64,000 nucleotides of DNA from NCBI RefSeq assembly GCF_017352155.2, contig NZ_CP071462.1, positions 3,224,001 through 3,288,000 of the forward strand, in the 5' to 3' direction. Position 1 is the first letter of the stretch, and the number at the start of each line of letters is the position of its first letter. Of this stretch, positions 58,271-64,000 are shown piece by piece. The stretch comes from Haloterrigena alkaliphila (GTDB lineage: Archaea; Halobacteriota; Halobacteria; Halobacteriales; Natrialbaceae). A program made the translations under genes and the position numbers. The notes beneath the pieces are model-generated. The model saw only the letters and a list, made by a program, of their open reading frames with translations. It was not told the DNA's origin and ran no database searches.

Positions 58271-59308
58271 TTACTCCTTGAGTGCTCCTGCGGTGAGTCC
58301 GCTGACGATCTTCTCCTGTGCGATGACCACGAGTATCGCGACGGGAATTACTCCGATGATACTCGCGGCGGCCATCAGATGGTAAAGCACCTCGTACTGG
58401 CCCTGATAGGCGAGGATCCCGTCGAGGATCGGCGCCCAGTTCTGGGGCTGGCCGTCGGTCATCAGGAACGAGAAGAAGAACTCGTTGTAGGTTGCGATGA
58501 ACGTCAGCACGCCCGCCGTCGCGACGCCGGGTGCCGACAGCGGGATGATGACCCGGAACAGCGCGCCCAGTCGAGTCGTCCCCTCGACGCGGGCGGCGTC
58601 CTCGAGCCCGTCGGGAATCTGCCCGTAGAAGGTCGTGAGGATGAATATCGCGAGCGGCATGAAGATCGCCGACAGCGGCGTCACCAGCGCGAAGGGCGTG
58701 TTGTAGAGGGTTCCGTCGCCGGTGATCGGCTCGAGGAAGAAGAACGAGGTGTTGAAGAGGTCGTTCAGCGGGATGAAGAAGGCCGCCGGCGGGAAGAACG
58801 AAATCACTAACACCAGCAGCATGAGCGGCGTCCGGCCGGGGAACTCGAGGCGACCGAAGGCGTACCCCGCGAGGCTGGCGACGACGAGGACGACGACCGT
58901 CGAGGCCAGCGCGATCACGAAGCTGTTGAACATGTAGACGTGGAACGGGATGACCTCGAAGACCTCGATGAAGGCGCCGGGGTTGAACCCGTTCGGCGTG
59001 AAGACGATGTCTTGAAGCTGGCCTTCCGGCGTCAGCGCGACCATGAGCAGCCAGTAGAACGGGAACAGCGTCGTAAAGAGGAAGAAGATCGCCGCGACGT
59101 AGAACAGCGCCCGGTAGACTCGTTCGGGGTTCTCGATGGAGTCGGCGGCCCACTGCTGGAGCGGGCCGCGGTCGAGTTCCGCGTCGCGGCCCTCCTTGAG
59201 GACGTCCCTGCCCCCGTCGGGACGGCGGAGCGTCGGGTCTCTCGGTCGGTCACCGTCGTCGGTACCGCTGGGGTCGTTCGGATCGGTGGGGTCGTTCGGA
59301 TCGGACAT
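58271..59308 (-). CDS. Sugar ABC importer permease, MalG type
   Basis: The 345-aa permease has an acidic Pro/Asp-rich N-terminal tail (SDPNDPTDPNDPSGTDDGD), six helices and the EAA loop YGQIPDGLEDAARVEGTTRLGALFRVIIPLSAPGV. The end GLTAGALKE is typical of MalG/UgpE proteins. Its ATG (59306-59308) overlaps the TGA of the other permease, indicating coupling. The importer needs both permeases, the ATPase and the binding protein, all present in this operon. Confidence 0.92.
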   Translation of the reverse strand: MSDPNDPTDPNDPSGTDDGDRPRDPTLRRPDGGRDVLKEGRDAELDRGPLQQWAADSIENPERVYRALFYVAAIFFLFTTLFPFYWLLMVALTPEGQLQDIVFTPNGFNPGAFIEVFEVIPFHVYMFNSFVIALASTVVVLVVASLAGYAFGRLEFPGRTPLMLLVLVISFFPPAAFFIPLNDLFNTSFFFLEPITGDGTLYNTPFALVTPLSAIFMPLAIFILTTFYGQIPDGLEDAARVEGTTRLGALFRVIIPLSAPGVATAGVLTFIATYNEFFFSFLMTDGQPQNWAPILDGILAYQGQYEVLYHLMAAASIIGVIPVAILVVIAQEKIVSGLTAGALKE

Positions 59309-60351
59309 CAGTACATCCCTCCTTCGGTGTCGCGGAAGAGCACGACGTAGCCGCCGATGATCAGGCCGATGACCAGCGCCGTCGAGAAGGCGACGGCGGC
59401 GGCCGTCGCGTAGATTCGCGTCCCGCCGAACATCGCCTCGACGACGAGGCAGGTCAGCGAGGGCACGGTCGTACAGCCGGCGGTCGACTCGATCAGCCCG
59501 AAGACGCGCATCGCGTCCATGGTTCGGAACAGCATCGCGACCAGCAGCGCCGGCATCACCAGCGGCAGCGTGATCAGTTTGAACCGCTGCCACGGCGAGG
59601 CCCCGGCCACGCGGGCGACGTCGTACAGGCTCCGGTCGACGCTCTGGAGCCCCGCGAGGATCAGCAGGGCCATGAACGCCGAGGACTTCCAGATGTCGGC
59701 AACGAGGATGATGATGAACGCGTCCCGGCTGTTGGCCAGCGGCGTTCCGCTGAAGATGCCGAGGCTCTGCATGAGATCGGAGCCGAATCCGACCGTCGGC
59801 TGGAACATCAGGAAGAAGATCATCCCCTGGATGACGATCGGGACCGCCCACGGGAGGATGATCGCGACGCGGACCCAGCGCCGGCCGCGGAAGTCCTGAT
59901 CGAGCACGTATGCCTGTCCGAACCCGATCAGCGTCTCCATAACGACGCTGATGATCGCGAACGCGAGCGTGACGAACAGCGCCTGCTGGAAGAACGGCGT
60001 CCCGAGTTCGATGAAGGGGAACGAACCGGTCAGCCCGACGTCGAGGAACTGTCGAGCCAGCTGCGCGTTCCCGGTGAGGATGTCGACGTAGTTCTCGATG
60101 CCGACGAACCCGCCGAGCGGGTCCATACCCCGCGTCTGATCGGCCCGGAGCGACATGATGAACGTCTGAATCATCGGATAGAACGCGACGAGCGTCAACA
60201 ACGCGAACGCCGGCAGCAACAACAGGTACGCGTAGGCCGCCTCGCTCAGGCCCTCCATCCAGTTGACGACGGCATTGCCGCTGCGTTCTCGATCCTGACT
60301 CCGTCCGGATTCGTCGCCGGTCAGTACGTCCGTATCGGTATCAGTTGCCAT
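59308..60351 (-). CDS. Sugar ABC importer permease, MalF type
   Basis: The 347-aa permease has six helices, an acidic N-terminal tail and the EAA loop QSVDRSLYDVARVAGASPWQRFKLITLPLVMPALLV. The shape is that of MalF/UgpA-type sugar permeases, in which an extra N-terminal region precedes the core. The start (60351) overlaps the binding-protein stop by 11 nt. Between helices lies an extracytoplasmic loop (about 75-125) with GGFVGIENYVDILTGN. All four importer genes lie on the minus strand without gaps of more than 4 nt. Confidence 0.92.
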   Translation of the reverse strand: MATDTDTDVLTGDESGRSQDRERSGNAVVNWMEGLSEAAYAYLLLLPAFALLTLVAFYPMIQTFIMSLRADQTRGMDPLGGFVGIENYVDILTGNAQLARQFLDVGLTGSFPFIELGTPFFQQALFVTLAFAIISVVMETLIGFGQAYVLDQDFRGRRWVRVAIILPWAVPIVIQGMIFFLMFQPTVGFGSDLMQSLGIFSGTPLANSRDAFIIILVADIWKSSAFMALLILAGLQSVDRSLYDVARVAGASPWQRFKLITLPLVMPALLVAMLFRTMDAMRVFGLIESTAGCTTVPSLTCLVVEAMFGGTRIYATAAAVAFSTALVIGLIIGGYVVLFRDTEGGMY

Positions 60352-61810
60352 TCGTTGGTACCTCCGATTCGCTCTGCTGGAGTTCTTCGGCGAGGTCGTT
60401 CATCGCCGCCGTGGGCGAACTCGCACCGCGGTACGCCGCGTTGACCGATTGGTAGATCAGCGGCGACTCAGCGGGCCAGATGTCGGTGGCCGGCCGCGGA
60501 ATCGCGTTGTCGCTGGCCGCCTGCACGACGTCGCCGTAGCGGGCGACCGGGCCGACGTCGTCCGGGCTGGCCTCCGCGACCAGATCGAGATTCGGCGGGA
60601 GGTATCCCCCGAGTTCGAAGATCGTGAGCATCACCTCTTCGCTGGCGAACGCCTCGAGGACCTGCAGCGCTTCCTCCTTGCGGTCCGAGAACGGGCTCAC
60701 GACCAGGTTCCAGCCGCCGAGTGCCGCGGCGGTACCGCCGGTGCCGTCGTACTCGGCCTCCGCTTCGGGGACCCCGACCGGACTCGTCGTGACGCCGAGG
60801 TCCTCACCGAAGGCCTCCTCCGCGCCGGTCTGGGAGATCGCGAACGACCAGTTCCGGTTCGAGACGGCGTTGCCGGCATCGAACGGGCTGAGCGACTCCT
60901 GTTCGGTCCACTGGACGATCGCCGACGGAGAAATCTGAGCGTAGCCGTCGAGGGTGTTCTGGTTCTCTCCCTCGATGAACGAGCGCATCATCCGAATCGC
61001 GTCGATGACCGGCTGTTCGTCGACGGTGATCGGCCGGTCGCCGGCGGTGAAGAGGTTGTCCACGCCGCCGAAGTACGCCCCGCCCCAGCTCGTCATCACC
61101 TCGTTGAACGTACAGCAGGAGAGCCCCTCGTAGGCGGCCGCCTGCGTCGTGTACCCGTAGTCGAGTCCGGCCTGGTCCCTCGCGTCGCGGACCGCGTTCG
61201 CGAACTCCTCCCACCGAGGCGGATCGGTCGCCCAGCTACTGGTGTCGTAGCCGGCGTCCTCGATCAGGTCCTGTCTGTAGAGGGTAAACCCGAGGTCCGG
61301 AAACAGCGGCAGTCCGTGGAGGTCTCCGGACTCGGGATGGCGAGCCGTCTCGAGGATCGCGTCGAGGTAGTTCTCGTCGACGAACGAGACCGTCTCCTCG
61401 GAGAGTTCTTCGGTCAGGTTGACCGTCTGATTGCGCAGGACGAACGGGACCGTCCAGCCGCTGTCCATCATGTGAATGTCCGGCGGGGCGCGACCCGCCT
61501 CGAGCGCCGCTTGCGCCGTCTGCATCCGCGATGCGGAGTCGCTGACGACGGTCTGAATTTCGAGGCGGATATCCTCGTCGAGGCCGGCGTCCCAGAGCGC
61601 CTGCTGGACCGAGGGCCCGTCACCGTCGCTGTGTATGATTCCTTCGACACCCGAATCTGCCGTCAGTACCACTGTCCCCGGCGTCCGACCCCGGCCGAGA
61701 CAGCCGGCGACGGCCACCGTCCCCACTGCGGCCGACGCTGACGCGGTCTTCAGGAACGACCGTCGCCCGAGGCGAGACCGGTCGTTTCGACCGGCGGTAT
61801 CGCGTCCCAT
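60341..61810 (-). CDS. Sugar ABC importer substrate-binding lipoprotein (Tat)
   Basis: The 489-aa protein has a Tat signal (RRSFLK at 16-21) and a lipobox ending at Cys37 (VAVAGCLGRG), so it is exported folded and lipid-anchored. The mature part is a family 1 extracellular solute-binding protein (DIHMMDSGWTVPFVLRNQ, LYRQDLIEDAGYDTSSWATDPPRWEEF). The ligand is probably a sugar or oligosaccharide; no specificity can be read. The ATG at 61810 was chosen over a TTG at 61852 because a TATA-like CCTATAGT lies 24 nt away. The first gene of the importer operon. Confidence 0.9.
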   Translation of the reverse strand: MGRDTAGRNDRSRLGRRSFLKTASASAAVGTVAVAGCLGRGRTPGTVVLTADSGVEGIIHSDGDGPSVQQALWDAGLDEDIRLEIQTVVSDSASRMQTAQAALEAGRAPPDIHMMDSGWTVPFVLRNQTVNLTEELSEETVSFVDENYLDAILETARHPESGDLHGLPLFPDLGFTLYRQDLIEDAGYDTSSWATDPPRWEEFANAVRDARDQAGLDYGYTTQAAAYEGLSCCTFNEVMTSWGGAYFGGVDNLFTAGDRPITVDEQPVIDAIRMMRSFIEGENQNTLDGYAQISPSAIVQWTEQESLSPFDAGNAVSNRNWSFAISQTGAEEAFGEDLGVTTSPVGVPEAEAEYDGTGGTAAALGGWNLVVSPFSDRKEEALQVLEAFASEEVMLTIFELGGYLPPNLDLVAEASPDDVGPVARYGDVVQAASDNAIPRPATDIWPAESPLIYQSVNAAYRGASSPTAAMNDLAEELQQSESEVPTNGN

Positions 61811-62223
61811 GACCAGTGGGTCGTCCACACTATAGGACTTAGATGTTGGCAATAAATGATGTACTACGGTGTGACAGTCACAATAGCGGCGTCATTACGG
61901 CTTCTTTGTCTGTGATCGCAGATTAGCGGCGAGACGAAAAGCGGGTCACTTCCGGAACGAGATTTCGGGCAATCGGCCATTGTCGATCGGGGTCGGCAGG
62001 TGCCGGCCGATGAGCGATATTCCAGCGGACTGACATCAATCGGAACAGGTATCGACTCGGACCGACGTCGGGTTCGGGTGCGTCCCGGGACGTGTTCGGG
62101 AGCGTTACTGACGGACGCGACCGGGTCCGTGAGTCGAGTCGCGATGACGACGGGATCGGAGACGATGCGACGGGATCGGAGACGATGCGACGGCGACGGG
62201 ACCCGTCGGACGCCGCCGCCCGC
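61811..62223. other. Promoter region of the sugar operon and 3' region of trmB
   Basis: The 413-bp gap holds the operon promoter in the AT-rich part (61825-61920) and three tandem 20-bp repeats close to the trmB end (62141-62200). I did not find a full copy of the published Halobacterium TrmB motif (TACT, spacer, GAGTA) here. No gene is seen. Confidence 0.45.
62141..62200 (+). repeat. Three tandem 20-bp repeats behind trmB
   Basis: Units of 20 bp, with the middle one reading GACGATGCGACGGGATCGGA, the others differing at few positions. They lie 24-83 bp after the trmB stop codon, read on the minus strand. Confidence 0.75.
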
Positions 62224-63288
62224 TCAGTCCTCGAGCGCCGGCGGTTCGTTGCGGCCGATATGGATCTCGTGGGCTTCGACGTCCTCGAGGGCGGCGACGC
62301 GACCACCGATCGAGAGCTGCTCGCCCGACTCCGTCTCGATGGTGAGGCTGGCGACCTCCTCGCTGACCTCGAAGGAGACGTCGAGAATGCGCCCGCGGAC
62401 GACGCGCGGACCGCCGACCTCGACGTCCCGGCCCTCGATGGTCGCGTAGAACTCGCCGCCTTCCTCCATCACGTCCTTGACACAACGGCGGATCGACGCG
62501 TACTTGCGGGGGTAGGTCCGGGCGGTGCCGTCCTCGCCGAGGGTTCGTTCGGCGGTCGTCCAGAGGACGGTGCCGAAGAAGCCCGAGACCAGAAAGCCCA
62601 GCGCCGAGCGGTTGAAGATGACGCCGTAGCGGTCCTGATCGTCGCGTAGCGCGTCCTGGGTCGCGTAGATCGAGTAGTTGCCGTCGGCGACGGCGACGAC
62701 CGGCGTCGTGATTCCGCGTCGCGCGCGGGCGGTCGTGGCGACCGCGAGGTAGTCGAACTCGGCCGGGTCGGGCGCCTCGCTGGCCGGCGTCACGATCAGG
62801 TCGACGCTGACGCCGGCGTCGACGGTCGCCTTCAGTTCCTCCTCGAAGCGAGTCAGCAGGTCCGGTGTCAGCGACAGGGAGAGTTCGTACTCCGCGGCGT
62901 CGATGACCTCCTCGAGGTATCGCAGAATCGTCGACCGGGACTTGACCAGCGAGACGGCTTCCGTGTCCCGGGCGGGGGCGGTGTAGCGGGCCTCGAGCTC
63001 GTCGATCATGCTCTCGAGGGAGTTCTGGACGTTCTCGAAGGCCTCCCCGGGATCGATCGCGACGACTTTCATCGGGCGCGACTCCCGGAGTTCGACCAGT
63101 CCGCGGTCGCTGAGGCTACGGACGGTGTCGTAGACTCGCGGCTGTGGAATGTCGGTTCGGTCGGCGATTTCGCTGGCGGTGAGTTGCCCCTGCTCGAGGA
63201 CGGTCAAGTAGGCGTCGATCTCGTACTCGCCGAGATTGAACCGCTCGCCGACCTGCTCGACGGTCGAACGGAGTTCGTCTGGTGCCAT
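62224..63288 (-). CDS. TrmB-family sugar-responsive transcription regulator
   Basis: The 354-aa protein has an N-terminal winged helix (about 18-85, [49 protein letters not shown]) and a C-terminal TrmB sensor domain (about 105-354, with [12 protein letters not shown] and [18 protein letters not shown]). TrmB proteins bind sugars and control transport and central carbon genes. It lies just upstream of the sugar ABC operon on the same strand and would be expected to regulate it. The start matches a TATA box (minus-strand CTTATCC) about 26 nt upstream. Confidence 0.88.
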   Translation of the reverse strand: MAPDELRSTVEQVGERFNLGEYEIDAYLTVLEQGQLTASEIADRTDIPQPRVYDTVRSLSDRGLVELRESRPMKVVAIDPGEAFENVQNSLESMIDELEARYTAPARDTEAVSLVKSRSTILRYLEEVIDAAEYELSLSLTPDLLTRFEEELKATVDAGVSVDLIVTPASEAPDPAEFDYLAVATTARARRGITTPVVAVADGNYSIYATQDALRDDQDRYGVIFNRSALGFLVSGFFGTVLWTTAERTLGEDGTARTYPRKYASIRRCVKDVMEEGGEFYATIEGRDVEVGGPRVVRGRILDVSFEVSEEVASLTIETESGEQLSIGGRVAALEDVEAHEIHIGRNEPPALED

Positions 63289-63309
63289 ACGAGACCGTAC
63301 GCTCCCGAC

Positions 63310-63318
63310 GGATAAGTG
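63310..63318 (-). promoter_or_regulatory. TATA box of trmB
   Basis: On the minus strand CACTTATCC, centred about 26 nt before the ATG at 63288. A second AT-rich run (TTTATTATA, 63320-63328) lies next to it and might serve the divergent MscS gene or an operator. Confidence 0.5.
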
Positions 63319-63445
63319 ATTTATTATACACCGAGTAGCACCTGTTTTCGAAATCGGGTTGTTCGACCCCCGCGCCGAGTTACCACGAATCAACGCGAGC
63401 CTGACAGTCAGAACGCTTAACCACAGTGAGCCAGAGTGTGTTGCC

Positions 63446-64000
63446 ATGCGCGGGGTGTTGCAGGCCAACGAGAACGAGGCCAACCAGAGTGAGGCCAGTG
63501 AAGCGGCCGAAGGGATCCGAGGCGTGCTACCGTTCGACGTCTCCCAGACCACCGTCGACATCGTCCTCGCGCTCTTCGTGGTCGTCGTCGGCTGGTACCT
63601 CTCGAAGTACGTCGTTCGGATCGCCGGACGAACCGTCGCCCGCCGGATCGAACGACCCAGCGTCACCAGGACCGTCCTTCGGGCCGTCAGACTCTCGGTG
63701 CTGTTGCTCTCCCTGTTCGTCGCCGCGGGCATTCTCGGCGTCGGCGACACGCAGATCCTCCTCTCGGTGACCGTCATCTCGGCGGTCGTCGCAGTCGTCC
63801 TCGCACCGCTGGTCGGGAGCCTGATCAACGGCTTCTTCGTGCTCGCCGATCGGCCCTACGAGATCGGCGACATGATAGAGGTCCCCGACCAAGGCCACCG
63901 CGGGTTCGTCGAGGACATCACCATTCGGTACACCAAGATCTTCACCCTCCAGAACACGTTCATCGTGATCCCGAACTCCGCCATTCAGGAACGTGACGTG
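63446..64000 (+). CDS. MscS-type mechanosensitive channel, 3' end outside window
   Basis: The first 185 residues are visible and the frame is open to the window edge. After a short acidic N-terminus come three helices (about 38-60, 82-103 and 108-135), with the pore helix region [35 protein letters not shown] of MscS, and the beta domain starts ([11 protein letters not shown]). The channel would open under membrane tension and release solutes at low salinity. The gene is divergent from trmB. The ATG at 63446 is the first with a suitable N-terminus. Confidence 0.92.
   Translation, partial: MRGVLQANENEANQSEASEAAEGIRGVLPFDVSQTTVDIVLALFVVVVGWYLSKYVVRIAGRTVARRIERPSVTRTVLRAVRLSVLLLSLFVAAGILGVGDTQILLSVTVISAVVAVVLAPLVGSLINGFFVLADRPYEIGDMIEVPDQGHRGFVEDITIRYTKIFTLQNTFIVIPNSAIQERDV

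Overview
The window reads as a chromosomal segment of an extremely halophilic archaeon (class Halobacteria), probably of the Natrinema/Haloterrigena type. The evidence is GC-rich DNA with very acidic predicted proteins, leaderless genes with a TTTATA/CTTATC-like box about 25-30 nt before the start codon, and archaeal informational genes (rpoL, orc1/cdc6, gatE, srp19, gar1, dph2). Haloarchaeal hallmarks are also present: salactin/volactin-type actin, a HalOD1 domain, a PGF-CTERM tail, TrmB, DUF7344-type winged helices and Tat lipoproteins. No rRNA, tRNA or CRISPR array was found.

Layout. 1-7.1 kb: 3'-truncated rpoL, a rhomboid protease, a three-gene ABC exporter (ATPase plus two FtsX-like permeases), a METTL5-like methyltransferase and small proteins. 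7.2-16 kb: an archaeal actin with a membrane partner, diphthamide enzyme dph2, a tandem winged-helix regulator, an UlaG-like hydrolase, a long acidic coiled-coil protein and a HisG-like protein. 16.1-19.5 kb: a tyrosine recombinase with its small partner, then about 2 kb without a credible gene. 19.5-31.2 kb: enoyl-CoA hydratase, a CNNM/CorC membrane protein carrying an in-frame palindromic repeat, fumC, two tandem copies of a PH-domain gene pair, bolA and cysS. 31.4-38 kb: a Tat lipoprotein, presenilin-type protease, gar1-srp19, and divergent btuF and btuCD for corrinoid uptake. 38-42 kb: an accessory patch with small proteins, a hairpin array, 27-bp repeats, a 5'-truncated dsrE and a divergent Nramp. 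42-50.3 kb: gatE, trmJ, a replication origin next to orc1/cdc6, then folP and mptE. 50.3-54.2 kb: small zinc ribbon, MBL hydrolase, a lysyl-oxidase-like exported protein and a HalOD1 protein. 54.2-63.3 kb: a minus-strand sugar module (TIM-barrel isomerase, Gfo/Idh oxidoreductase, complete ABC importer, TrmB regulator). 63.4 kb to the end: a truncated MscS channel.

Functional links. btuF faces btuCD across one palindromic TATA box placed almost equally far from both start codons. folP and mptE would act on the same pterin pathway. TrmB sits directly upstream of the sugar ABC operon and is its likely regulator. The actin gene is followed upstream by a gene for a four-helix membrane protein with a cytoplasmic tail, a plausible membrane anchor.

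The most notable signals are: the replication origin with four ORB-like elements, two of them carrying an identical 24-bp core in inverted orientation; a block of six CTAG sites folded into two palindromes beside it; hairpin repeats that occur both in an intergenic array and in frame inside genes; 27-bp direct repeats bracketing the dsrE-Nramp segment; and a haloarchaeal protein that keeps the copper and quinone-cofactor residues of lysyl oxidase at nearly the animal spacing.
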